DNA of 64,000 nt, from positions 1 to 64,000 of the forward strand of contig JAAVZR010000017.1 of the NCBI GenBank assembly GCA_022791755.1, read 5' to 3'. Made by a program: the position numbers and the translations under genes. The stretch is from Lachnospiraceae bacterium (GTDB lineage Bacteria; Bacillota; Clostridia; Lachnospirales; Lachnospiraceae). Positions 25,593 through 33,824 of this stretch are shown here, piece by piece (position 1 is the first letter of the stretch; each line of letters starts with the position of its first letter). Below the pieces are notes generated by a model. The model saw nothing but the letters and a program-made list of their open reading frames with translations, did not search any database and was not told the DNA's origin.

Positions 25593-26387
25593 ATGACAGG
25601 AATATTTGATACCCATGCCCACTATGATGACGAAGCTTTTTCGTCAGACCGGGACGAGCTGCTTGACAGCATGGTTCGCTCCGGCGTGGTGAGGATAGTA
25701 AATGCGGCGGCCAGCCTGGGCTCCACAGAGAGCACGGCAGATCTGGCCGGCCGTTACCCTTTTATCTATGGGACGGCAGGCGTCCATCCGGACGAGGTAG
25801 GAGAACTGAATGAGGAAAGCTTTGCCTGGCTTAAGGAGGCTGCCCGGCGGGAAAAGATCGTGGCGGTGGGGGAGATTGGCCTGGATTACTATTGGGATAA
25901 GGAGCAGCATGACCGGCAGAAATACTGGTTTGTGCGCCAGCTGGGACTGGCCAGAGAGCTGGGGCTTCCGGTGGTGGTGCACAGCCGGGAGGCTGCCCGG
26001 GACACTCTGGATATCATAAAGAGCGAGGCTGCGGATCTGTGCTGTGATATTCACTGCTTTTCCTATGGAGTGGAGATGGCCAGGGAATATCTGGATCGCG
26101 GTCATTACCTGGGAGTGGGGGGCGTGGTGACCTTTAAGAATGCCAGGAAACTGAAGGAGGTAGTAGAATATATGCCTCCGGACAGGCTGCTTCTGGAGAC
26201 AGACAGCCCATACCTTACGCCGGCGCCTCACCGGGGTGCGCGGAATTCTTCTCTGTATCTGCCCTATGTGGTGCAGGCTGTGGCTGCCATCCGTGGAATC
26301 AGTGAGGAGGAGGTCATCCGTATAACATATGACAATGCCATGCGTTTTTATGGTCTGAGAGAAGAAGCGGGAAAGGGGATTTTATAA
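25593..26387 (+). CDS. tatD: TatD-family metal-dependent DNase
   Basis: The 264-residue TIM-barrel hydrolase has the metal-binding HxH (H8, H10 in DTHAHYDD) and the later family blocks GEIGLDYY, VVHSREA, IHCFS and LLETDSPYLTP. These nucleases remove 3' nucleotides from DNA or D-amino acids from tRNA, depending on the member. AGGAG precedes the ATG. It lies 2 bases from rsmA, the conserved housekeeping order seen in Firmicutes, but rnmV, which usually lies between them, is absent. Confidence 0.93.
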   Translation: MTGIFDTHAHYDDEAFSSDRDELLDSMVRSGVVRIVNAAASLGSTESTADLAGRYPFIYGTAGVHPDEVGELNEESFAWLKEAARREKIVAVGEIGLDYYWDKEQHDRQKYWFVRQLGLARELGLPVVVHSREAARDTLDIIKSEAADLCCDIHCFSYGVEMAREYLDRGHYLGVGGVVTFKNARKLKEVVEYMPPDRLLLETDSPYLTPAPHRGARNSSLYLPYVVQAVAAIRGISEEEVIRITYDNAMRFYGLREEAGKGIL

Positions 26388-26389
26388 AT

Positions 26390-27262
26390 ATGGCAAAACT
26401 GGGAAATCCCCAGAATACAATAGAAATACTGCAAAAGTATGATTTTCACTTTCAGAAACGGTTTGGGCAGAATTTTCTGATCGACAGTCATGTCCTGGAG
26501 AAAATCGTGAGAGCGGCAGAGATAACGAAAGAGGACTTTGTGCTGGAGATCGGTCCCGGGATCGGTACGATGACCCAGTATCTGGCGGAGGCTGCCAGGG
26601 AAGTGGCGGCGGTGGAGATCGACCGGAATCTGATCCCGGTTCTGGCGGATACGCTGCATGGTTATGACAATGTGACGGTCATACACAACGACATTCTGAA
26701 GGTGGATACCTGTGCGCTGGCCAGGGAGCGAAACGGAGGACGGCCCTTTAAGGTGGTGGCGAATCTTCCTTATTACATCACGACGCCGGTCATCATGGGC
26801 CTGTTTGAACAGAAGGCGCCCATAGACAGCATCACGGTGATGGTACAAAAGGAGGTGGCTGACCGGATGCAGGCGGGGCCGGGCACGAAGGATTATGGCG
26901 CCCTGTCTCTGACCGTGCAGTATTATGCGTCTGCCAGCATCGTGGCCAACGTACCTCCTAACTGCTTTATCCCGCGGCCGAAGGTGGGGTCGGCTGTGAT
27001 ACGGCTTACGCGCCATGAAAAGCCGCCGGTATCCTGTGAGGACACAGAGTTTCTCTTTCGTGTGATCCGTGCATCCTTTAATCAGAGGCGCAAGACGCTC
27101 ATAAACGGGCTGAATAATGCGGCGGACATCCCCTGCACGAAGGAGCAGATCGCAGGAGCCGTGGAGGCGCTGGGGCTGGGGGAGACGGTGAGAGGAGAGA
27201 CTCTGACTCTGGAACAGTTTGCCGGACTGGCAGACTGGCTGAGAAGACAGCCGGGGGGCTGA
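26390..27262 (+). CDS. rsmA: 16S rRNA dimethyladenosine transferase (RsmA/KsgA)
   Basis: The 290-residue enzyme dimethylates two adjacent adenines near the 3' end of 16S rRNA during small-subunit maturation. Visible motifs are the substrate-side GQNFL (26-30), the S-adenosylmethionine-binding EIGPGIGT (53-60) and the catalytic NLPYY block. Length is normal. It starts 2 bases after tatD and is cotranscribed with it. Confidence 0.95.
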   Translation: MAKLGNPQNTIEILQKYDFHFQKRFGQNFLIDSHVLEKIVRAAEITKEDFVLEIGPGIGTMTQYLAEAAREVAAVEIDRNLIPVLADTLHGYDNVTVIHNDILKVDTCALARERNGGRPFKVVANLPYYITTPVIMGLFEQKAPIDSITVMVQKEVADRMQAGPGTKDYGALSLTVQYYASASIVANVPPNCFIPRPKVGSAVIRLTRHEKPPVSCEDTEFLFRVIRASFNQRRKTLINGLNNAADIPCTKEQIAGAVEALGLGETVRGETLTLEQFAGLADWLRRQPGG

Positions 27263-27346
27263 GAAGAGACTGGGGGAAAGAATCTGCCTGAAGAGCGGGC
27301 AGACTTACCCTGTAACACATATACTAAAACAGAGGGAGGAGACAGG

Positions 27347-28954
27347 ATGAAGGTAACATTTATTGGAGCGTTGCATGAGGTCACCGGCAGCTGTACGCTG
27401 ATCGAGAGCGGGGGCAGTGCGGTGCTGGTGGACTGCGGTATGGAGCAGGGGCTGAATGTGTTTGAAAATGTGGAGATACCGGTCAGTCCGGCAGAAATCG
27501 ACTGCGTATTTCTGACTCATGCCCATATCGATCATTCCGGCCATCTGCCGTTATTGTACAAAAACGGTTTCCGCGGCAAGGTCTACGCCACCGAAGCCAC
27601 AACCAGCCTGTGCGGGATCATGCTGTTGGACAGTGCCCACATCCAGGAATCGGACGCCGAGTGGAAGAGCCGTAAGGCACAGCGTGCGGGCAAGCCGCTG
27701 GTGGAGCCCCTCTATACGGTCAATGACGCGGAGGGGGTGCTGAAGCTGTTCCGTCCGTGCCACTATGACAGAAAGAGACAGGTGGAGGAGAATATCTGTA
27801 TCCGCTTCTCCGATATGGGGCATCTGCTGGGCTCCTCCGCCATAGAGATCTGGCTGACGGAGGATGGCGTCGAGAAGAAAATCGTGTTCAGCGGCGATGT
27901 GGGAAATGAGAATCAGCCGATTATCAATGCACCGAAAAATATAGCGGAGGCCGATTATGTGGTCATGGAATCCACCTACGGAAACCGGCTCCATGGTCCC
28001 CGTCCGGATTATGCGCCTGCCCTGGCGGCGATTCTCCAGGAGACCTTTGACCGGGGCGGCAATGTGGTGATTCCTTCCTTTGCGGTGGGCCGCACGCAGG
28101 AAATGCTCTTTTTCCTGCGGCAGATCAAGGAGGAAGGGCTGGTCAGAGGGCACGAGGATTTTTCGGTGTATGTGGACAGTCCTCTGGCCAATGAAGCGAC
28201 CAGGATATTTCTGCAATGCGATCTGGAGAATTTCGACGATGAGATGAAGGATCTGATCCACAAGGGGATCAATCCGATCTGGTTTAAAGGGCTGCGGGTC
28301 AGTGTCTCGCAGCAGGATTCCATGGCCATCAATATGGATCCGTCGCCGAAGGTGATCCTGTCGGCCAGCGGTATGTGCGAGGCCGGCCGAATCCGTCATC
28401 ATCTGAAGCATAATCTGTGGCGCAGAGAGTGTACGATCCTGTTCGTAGGATATCAGGCTGTGGGAACACTGGGGCGAGCTCTGTGCGAGGGAGTGAGAAA
28501 AGTAAAGCTGTTCGATGAAGAGATCGCAGTGGAAGCACAGATCCTCCAGCTGCCCGGCGTCAGCGGTCACGCGGACCGGGATGGCCTGGTGAAGTGGCTG
28601 AGAGGTTTTGAAAATAAGCCGCAGCGTGTCTTTATCAATCATGGCGACGACGATTCCTGTATCGCTTTTACGGAGCTTTTGAGGGAGGAGTATGGCTATG
28701 AGGCTGTGGCGCCGTACAGTGGAGCGGAGTTTGATCTGCTGGCGGACTGCTTTGTGCGGGAGCCGGCCGGTGTGCGCGTGGAACACAAAGTGGTTACGCC
28801 CGGCGGCGCCAAGGCGGCGGCCCTTTTTGGCGGCCTGATCAGCGCGGTACGGCGCCTGCTGGGAATCGCTCAGAATTGTCAGGGGCGGCCTAATAAGGAT
28901 TTGAAGAAATTCACAGGCCAGGTGGAGAAGCTCTGCGAGGAATGGGAAGATTAG
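27347..28954 (+). CDS. metallo-beta-lactamase / beta-CASP RNA-processing-type hydrolase
   Basis: The 535-residue protein has the zinc motif HAHIDHSGH (58-66), a later GDVG block, and the beta-CASP and RMMBL features of the YsH1/CPSF73-like group (MESTYGNR, PSFAVGRTQE, SASGMCEAGRI, LPGVSGHADRDGL). Bacterial members are usually annotated as MBL-fold RNA-specific nucleases. It is unlike RNase J in length and order. A GGAGGAGAC site precedes the ATG. The last 60 residues are a basic extension with no clear domain. Confidence 0.88.
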   Translation: MKVTFIGALHEVTGSCTLIESGGSAVLVDCGMEQGLNVFENVEIPVSPAEIDCVFLTHAHIDHSGHLPLLYKNGFRGKVYATEATTSLCGIMLLDSAHIQESDAEWKSRKAQRAGKPLVEPLYTVNDAEGVLKLFRPCHYDRKRQVEENICIRFSDMGHLLGSSAIEIWLTEDGVEKKIVFSGDVGNENQPIINAPKNIAEADYVVMESTYGNRLHGPRPDYAPALAAILQETFDRGGNVVIPSFAVGRTQEMLFFLRQIKEEGLVRGHEDFSVYVDSPLANEATRIFLQCDLENFDDEMKDLIHKGINPIWFKGLRVSVSQQDSMAINMDPSPKVILSASGMCEAGRIRHHLKHNLWRRECTILFVGYQAVGTLGRALCEGVRKVKLFDEEIAVEAQILQLPGVSGHADRDGLVKWLRGFENKPQRVFINHGDDDSCIAFTELLREEYGYEAVAPYSGAEFDLLADCFVREPAGVRVEHKVVTPGGAKAAALFGGLISAVRRLLGIAQNCQGRPNKDLKKFTGQVEKLCEEWED

Positions 28955-28985
28955 AATCGCAGAGAATATGAGAAGACAGAGAAAG

Positions 28986-29007
28986 GGACGGCAGAAGACT
29001 GCCGTCC
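28986..29007. terminator. bidirectional hairpin between convergent genes
   Basis: Perfect 9-base arms GGACGGCAG and CTGCCGTCC with a 4-base AAGA loop. The T tracts are poor on both sides, so it may act as a weak terminator or protect mRNA ends. Confidence 0.6.
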
Positions 29008-29816
29008 TAAGCTTTACGAAGATAAACCCACCAGTAGATGGCGGCCAGGCCGGTTCCGCCTGCCATATTGCCCAGTGTCACCGGCAGCAGGTTTACGGTC
29101 AGGAAACTGCTCCAGGACAGAGCGGCGGTATCCATGCCTGCGGCGGCGGCAGCCTGGGAGTAGGACGGGTCTGCCAGAGCAAGGAGTCCGGCAGGGATAT
29201 AGTACATGTTGGCCACACAGTGTTCGTAGCCGCACAGCACAAAGAGAAGAATCGGAAAAAACAGGGCGGCCACTTTTCCGGCGGCGTCCCTGGCGGCAAA
29301 GGACACCCAGACGGCGACACAGACTAACAGGTTGCACAGTAGGCCCCGCAGAAAGGCATCGCCGAAGCTGAGACGGCATTTGGAGAGAGCTGTCTGTATC
29401 ATGGAGACGGCCAGGCCATTGGCAAACAGATCAGGAGTATGGCCGGCCACCACGGCCCAGGCGATGAAAAGGCTGCCGGCCAGATTGCCCAGATAGACGA
29501 TGAGCCAGCTGCGAAGCATCGCTCCCGGCCGGATATCCCTGCTTAACAGGGGTAACACCAGAAGACAGTTACCGGTAAAGAGCTCACTGCCTGCCAGAAG
29601 CACCAGGGTGAGCCCCGCAGGGAAGATGCAGGCTCCTGCCAGCTTACCAACGGATGCCCCTTGTATGGACACGGCGGCGACAGTGGCGCCTACTCCGGCC
29701 AGAGCGATATACATACCAGCCATTACGGCCAGGGGAAACATTCGGCTGGCGGGAAGGGCGACCTTGGATTTGCCAATGGAGCGATAATTCTCAGCAATCT
29801 GGGCAGGGGTGTTCAT
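29007..29816 (-). CDS. formate/nitrite transporter family channel
   Basis: The 269-residue membrane protein has six hydrophobic segments in the FNT/FocA-NirC pattern, with the conserved AGMYIALAGVG first helix and the GNLAGSL and NLLVCVAVW blocks. Family members move formate, nitrite or hydrosulfide across the membrane. ATG 29816 is preceded by AAAGGAG; an upstream start would add 11 residues without a site. It stands alone, so the substrate cannot be inferred from neighbours; formate is most plausible in a fermenting anaerobe. Confidence 0.88.
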   Translation of the reverse strand: MNTPAQIAENYRSIGKSKVALPASRMFPLAVMAGMYIALAGVGATVAAVSIQGASVGKLAGACIFPAGLTLVLLAGSELFTGNCLLVLPLLSRDIRPGAMLRSWLIVYLGNLAGSLFIAWAVVAGHTPDLFANGLAVSMIQTALSKCRLSFGDAFLRGLLCNLLVCVAVWVSFAARDAAGKVAALFFPILLFVLCGYEHCVANMYYIPAGLLALADPSYSQAAAAAGMDTAALSWSSFLTVNLLPVTLGNMAGGTGLAAIYWWVYLRKA

Positions 29817-29880
29817 CGGATTCTCCTTTTGTCTGAGTCGTGTTGTCACAGGAACTCTCGTTTCTTCCCAATAAAGATGG

Positions 29881-30588
29881 TCATGCGTTTTCCCGGATTA
29901 CGGTTTCGATGCGCTCCTGTACCATGCGGGCGATTTCTCTGGTGCGCATTCCTTTATATTCCTCATAGGGGATGGGAGGCAGATAGTGGATCTGTACCGT
30001 GACCGGCCGGATCGAGTGGGTATCAAAGGGCTTAAAACAGTCGATGAGGGCCACCGGGACGATGGGACAGCGGCTGCCCAGAGCGCTTTTGAAGGTGCCG
30101 CCTTTGAACTCTCCTACCTCATTGCCCCTCCGGGAGCGGGTGCCTTCCGGAAAAATCAGAAAATTTTCTCCGCTCTTGACGCGCTCTGTCATCTGGGTGA
30201 TGACTTCTACGGCATTTTTGATATTGCTGCGGTCCAGGAGAATGGCATTTAAGAGCAGGCGCACCTGCTTGACCAGGATCCAGTTGGCCGTTTCCTTCTT
30301 CATAACGACTGAAAAGGGCTGGGGACAGGTGGCCAGAAAGGTCAGGCCGTCAAAAAACCCCTGATGGTTGGGAAAAAAGATAAAGCCCGGCTGGTCCGGG
30401 ATGTTTTCCAGTCCGTGTACCTGGAGCGTAACCCGGCCGGCCCGGCAGGCATGGCGGGTGATGTGCTGCAAAAGATCATATTTTTCACGCAGAGAGTGCC
30501 GGGTGCTGTGAGGCCAGGTCCAGACCTTGAAAGCCCAGACGGGGACGCGGTGGAGCAGGCGCAGTACCATCATCAGAATTCGTTCCAT
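29881..30588 (-). CDS. plsC: 1-acyl-sn-glycerol-3-phosphate acyltransferase
   Basis: This 235-residue membrane-associated acyltransferase makes phosphatidic acid for phospholipid synthesis. The HX4D catalytic motif is NHQGFFD (H75, D80), and the substrate-binding motif is FPEGTRSRRG (146-155). A basic, hydrophobic N-terminus would hold it to the membrane. GGAGG precedes the ATG at 30588. It is flanked by unrelated genes. Confidence 0.92.
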   Translation of the reverse strand: MERILMMVLRLLHRVPVWAFKVWTWPHSTRHSLREKYDLLQHITRHACRAGRVTLQVHGLENIPDQPGFIFFPNHQGFFDGLTFLATCPQPFSVVMKKETANWILVKQVRLLLNAILLDRSNIKNAVEVITQMTERVKSGENFLIFPEGTRSRRGNEVGEFKGGTFKSALGSRCPIVPVALIDCFKPFDTHSIRPVTVQIHYLPPIPYEEYKGMRTREIARMVQERIETVIRENA

Positions 30589-30664
30589 AGTATACCTCCG
30601 ATGTTAGATAAGGTCAGTATAGCATGTCCCGGATAAAAAGGCAAGAAATGCGGCGGCTTTGCTG

Positions 30665-31531
30665 TCACCGGCGGTATTTTTTGTCCAGAGTGAATCCCCG
30701 CCCCCGGACTTCGTTGACCTGGCTGACGATCAGGAAAGCGCCAGGATCGATATCGGCGACCAGATGATTCAGACTCACCAACTCCCGCTTGGACAATACG
30801 GTGAGTACGGCGTAGGATTCGGTTCTGGTATGGCCTCCTTCCACTTCAAAGAGGGTGACACCCCGGTCCAGTTTTTGCTGAATGGTCCGGTTAATCTCCT
30901 CATAGTGTGGGCTGATGATCTTGACCTGGACGCGGCTTTTACCCACCACGAGCATCTGATCCAGTACGACGGTATAGATCAGTACCATGACAATGCCGTA
31001 GAGAACCTGCTCTGAGTTTGAAAAGAACATCTGCAAAAGCAGGATCAGAAGGTCAAAGGCATAGAGTCCCACCGAGACGGGAAGCCCGAAGAGACGGTTG
31101 AGAATCAGAGGCGGAATATCCATACCTCCGGTGGAAGCGCCTGCATGGATGACCAGGCCGATACCTGAGCCGATCAGAAGCCCGGAGCATACGGTGGAGA
31201 GCATGGGATCGGCAGTCAGAGTGATATCTCCCAGAAGGAGCTGCATCACATGAAAGATCACCGGATAATAGAAAGTGCTGAGGATGGTCGTCAGGGCAAA
31301 GCTCTTTCCCAGGATCCAGGCTCCCAACAAAAACATGACGATATTAAAAACAGGAATAAACAGATTCAGCGAAATCTTCAGACTGTGAGAGAAGAACAGG
31401 CCGAGTCCCGTGGTGCCTCCGGTGATGAGACCGGCGGGGAGAGCGAAGAGTACCACGCCCAGGCTGTACATGGTGTTTCCTGCCAGAATCAGAAGAATGG
31501 GAAATATCTTTTTAAAACGAGGTAATTTCAT
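30665..31531 (-). CDS. YitT-family membrane protein
   Basis: The 288-residue protein has about five or six hydrophobic segments (DUF161 repeats, rich in Gly around residues 30-45) and a C-terminal soluble DUF2179 domain from about residue 205 to the end. YitT-family proteins are widespread in Firmicutes, sometimes in several copies, with unknown transport function. A small ORF and hairpin lie in its upstream region (31579-31666). Confidence 0.9.
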   Translation of the reverse strand: MKLPRFKKIFPILLILAGNTMYSLGVVLFALPAGLITGGTTGLGLFFSHSLKISLNLFIPVFNIVMFLLGAWILGKSFALTTILSTFYYPVIFHVMQLLLGDITLTADPMLSTVCSGLLIGSGIGLVIHAGASTGGMDIPPLILNRLFGLPVSVGLYAFDLLILLLQMFFSNSEQVLYGIVMVLIYTVVLDQMLVVGKSRVQVKIISPHYEEINRTIQQKLDRGVTLFEVEGGHTRTESYAVLTVLSKRELVSLNHLVADIDPGAFLIVSQVNEVRGRGFTLDKKYRR

Positions 31532-31578
31532 AACGGGAATACTCCTTTTGTTATAGTTTCATGCTACTTTACTAAAGT

Positions 31579-31610
31579 GCAAAAGCAGGCATTTTCATGC
31601 CTGCTTTTGC
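31579..31610. terminator. bidirectional terminator-like hairpin
   Basis: Perfect inverted repeat, GCAAAAGCAGGCAT (31579-31592) with ATGCCTGCTTTTGC (31597-31610). The TTTT inside each arm serves as the U tract on either strand. It lies between spmB and YitT and overlaps the end of a tiny ORF. Confidence 0.7.
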
Positions 31611-31666
31611 TTGTATTGGATGTCCACCGGCGTGCCATGCGGGCCGGTGAAAGTCAGTTTGTTCAT
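31595..31666 (-). CDS. possible 23-residue small protein or leader peptide
   Basis: An ATG at 31666 follows AAAGGAG by about 10 bases and encodes a 23-residue peptide starting MNKLTFTGPHGTP. Its stop codon lies inside the terminator-like hairpin at 31579-31610, directly upstream of the YitT gene. That arrangement is compatible with a leader peptide and attenuator, or with a decayed gene end. No family is recognised. The rest of the 31667-31819 stretch shows nothing else. Confidence 0.35.
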   Translation of the reverse strand: MNKLTFTGPHGTPVDIQYKQKQA

Positions 31667-31819
31667 GCTATGGTATCTCCTTTGATAACATGGAATTTTT
31701 CTGTCAGAGATATCTTCACCCGTATATCAAATTTTAACATGAGACGGAGGATTTGGCAACTTATTTTTGAGAGAAGAAGTCGGTTAAGGAAAAAGATGGA
31801 AGGAATACATGACGGCGGC

Positions 31820-32347
31820 CTACATCATATGTCTTGCAAGAAGCAGACTCATAAGGATTCCGGTAGCCGTGGCGATCAGCGCGCCGGGAAGCGTATAGCG
31901 TGTCTTTTTTACTTTTACGGCCATAAAATAGACAGACATGGTATAGAATATGGTTTCGGTGCAGCTGAGCATCAGGGAGACCGAGAGTCCGGGCAGAGAG
32001 TCGGCGCCGTATTCCCGGAAGATATCCAGGGCCAGACCGGTGGCGGCGGAGGAGGAAAAGAGCTTGACCAGAATCACCGGGACCAGCTCAGGCAGAACCA
32101 GATCCCCGGGAATGACAGAAGCTAAGAGCCCGGCCAGAAAATCCAGAAATCCGCTGGAACGCAGTACGGCAATACCGGCCATGAGGCCGATCAGAGTGGG
32201 CATCACGTTGAGAACGGTGTGAAAGCCTTCCTTGGCGCCGCTTACGAAATCGTCATAGACAGGCCGGCCGGCCAGGAACCCATAGGCTACGATGTAGAGC
32301 AGGGCAAAGGGGAGGATCATATCGGAGAGGTACAGGATCAGGTTCAT
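31820..32347 (-). CDS. spmB: spore maturation protein B
   Basis: The 175-residue membrane protein has several hydrophobic segments and the SpmB blocks LNVMPTLIGLMAGIAVLR and LPELVPVILVKLFSSSAATG. SpmA and SpmB are needed for core dehydration and heat resistance of spores in Bacillus and Clostridium. AAGGA precedes the ATG. It follows spmA on the same strand, but with a gap of about 220 bases instead of the usual direct contact; nothing recognisable fills that gap. Confidence 0.92.
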   Translation of the reverse strand: MNLILYLSDMILPFALLYIVAYGFLAGRPVYDDFVSGAKEGFHTVLNVMPTLIGLMAGIAVLRSSGFLDFLAGLLASVIPGDLVLPELVPVILVKLFSSSAATGLALDIFREYGADSLPGLSVSLMLSCTETIFYTMSVYFMAVKVKKTRYTLPGALIATATGILMSLLLARHMM

Positions 32348-32567
32348 GGGAAGTATCCTTATATGGCAGAATCTTATTTGTAGTCTATTTTATTCGTGGA
32401 GAAAGAGATTTAGCACAGGACATGGAAGAAGGGACGGGGATCCGTGCTCTCTTTCCGATCCGTCATCCCTCTGGCAGCCGATTGTTCATAGGAAACTTGC
32501 GTGAAGAGATGCGGAACTCTCCAGAGGCTTGTTTTTCATAGGGCAGCAGGCAAATGTCAAGTTTAAG

Positions 32568-33170
32568 TCAAGGTTTTGTGATTGATTGGAGGTGAGAGGC
32601 TTTGCCATCTACTATCCTGCAAAATACCACCGCTGCCAGTGTGCTGGCCATGGTGGCAATGATCCCGGGGCCTACGATTGCCGCCGGGTTCGCACTGCCG
32701 TATTGGCTCCGATAAGCGATCATGTTGATGGGAATGAGCTGCAAGGAAGACATATTCAGGATCAGGAAGGTACACATGGCGTTGGTGGCGGTGCCTTTTT
32801 TGTCATTGAGGGTATTGAGGCTTTCCATGGCCTTTAGCCCGGCCGGCGTAGCCGCCCACCCGAGTCCCAGCATATTGGCAATAAAATTCACGGATATGGC
32901 CTGTTCGGCAGGGTGGCCCTTGGGAACTGTGGGAAAAAGGAAACGAATCACAGGGCGCAGAGCGCGGCTCAGCTGGTCCAGAAGACCGGCATTTTCTCCG
33001 ATCTTCAGGATACCGGTCCAAAAGGAGAGGATACCCAGCATGGTGATACACAGGTTTACCGCGTCCCTGGCCCCGCTCAGTACGTTTTCGGTGATGGCGC
33101 CCAGCGTGCCATGGAGAGCGCCCCAGATCACGCCGGTGACGATCATGGCGCCCCAGAGGAAATTTAACAT
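32568..33170 (-). CDS. spmA: spore maturation protein A
   Basis: The 200-residue nucleoside-recognition (gate) domain membrane protein matches SpmA, with the conserved block NFIANMLGLGWAATPAGLKA. It acts with SpmB in the forespore. The ATG at 33170 has AAGGG 9 bases upstream; a GTG two codons earlier is too close to the site. Its presence is the best evidence that the organism sporulates. Confidence 0.92.
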   Translation of the reverse strand: MLNFLWGAMIVTGVIWGALHGTLGAITENVLSGARDAVNLCITMLGILSFWTGILKIGENAGLLDQLSRALRPVIRFLFPTVPKGHPAEQAISVNFIANMLGLGWAATPAGLKAMESLNTLNDKKGTATNAMCTFLILNMSSLQLIPINMIAYRSQYGSANPAAIVGPGIIATMASTLAAVVFCRIVDGKASHLQSITKP

Positions 33171-33227
33171 AAACACATGCCCTTCTGTGAAAGGATTCGT
33201 TGTATTTTATGACAGAGGCCGGGGATT

Positions 33228-33824
33228 CTATTCCTCTGTTTCAAACACATACCGTTCATAGGCATTGATCACGGTGGTGTTTTTGTAGTGGTCCAGCCGT
33301 TTCTGGCTGGGGTTATAATTCATGTGCACGTGGCCGTGGACAAAGAAGGAGGGCTGATATTGGTCCATCAGCCGGGTAAAAGCGGTAAAACCCTGATGGG
33401 CCAGGTCCGGGGCGTCATTGAGCCCGGCGGCCGGGGCGTGGGTCATCAGGATATCGAAGCCTCCGTTTTTGATCAGAGCAAGCCGGAGCCGGCGTACCCG
33501 GCGGTCCATGGCCTCCTGGGTGTATTGGTGCGCTCCGGCGTTATAGAGCATGGAACCTCCCAGTCCCAGGATGCGCAGTCCCCGATAGCAGTAGATCTGG
33601 TCCTCGATACAGGTGCAGCCCTCAGGTCCTTTCTTTGCATAGCGGCCGTCGTGGTTGCCGTGGACATAGAGCACAGGGGCATGGGCCAGAGTGACCAGAA
33701 AGGACAGGTACTCGGCCCGCAGATCCCCGCAGGAGAGGATCAGGTCGATCCCCTTTAACTTACTCTCGTCATAAAAATCCCAGAGATAGCGGGATTCCAG
33801 GTCGGATATCGCCAGTATCTTCAT
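33228..33824 (-). CDS. calcineurin-like metallophosphoesterase
   Basis: The 198-residue protein has the phosphoesterase motif series: DLE (8-10), GD (33-34), GNHD (56-59), a THAP block and a final HGHVH. The first motif has Glu where His is usual (DxE instead of DxH), so metal binding may differ. The ATG at 33824 overlaps the TGA of the preceding gene (ATGA), which indicates coupled translation with the ParB-like/BMP-like protein. The substrate is unknown; cyclic nucleotide or nucleotide-sugar phosphoesterase activity is possible. Confidence 0.85.
   Translation of the reverse strand: MKILAISDLESRYLWDFYDESKLKGIDLILSCGDLRAEYLSFLVTLAHAPVLYVHGNHDGRYAKKGPEGCTCIEDQIYCYRGLRILGLGGSMLYNAGAHQYTQEAMDRRVRRLRLALIKNGGFDILMTHAPAAGLNDAPDLAHQGFTAFTRLMDQYQPSFFVHGHVHMNYNPSQKRLDHYKNTTVINAYERYVFETEE

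Noticed and set aside
27551-28786. 411-codon antisense frame within the MBL-fold gene
   Set aside because: It has composition typical of a shadow frame and no family motifs, while the plus strand has clear zinc motifs.
31577-32125. 182-codon plus-strand frame opposite spmB
   Set aside because: Starts inside a hairpin, has Gly/Gln/Arg-rich low-complexity content, and spmB on the other strand is clear.
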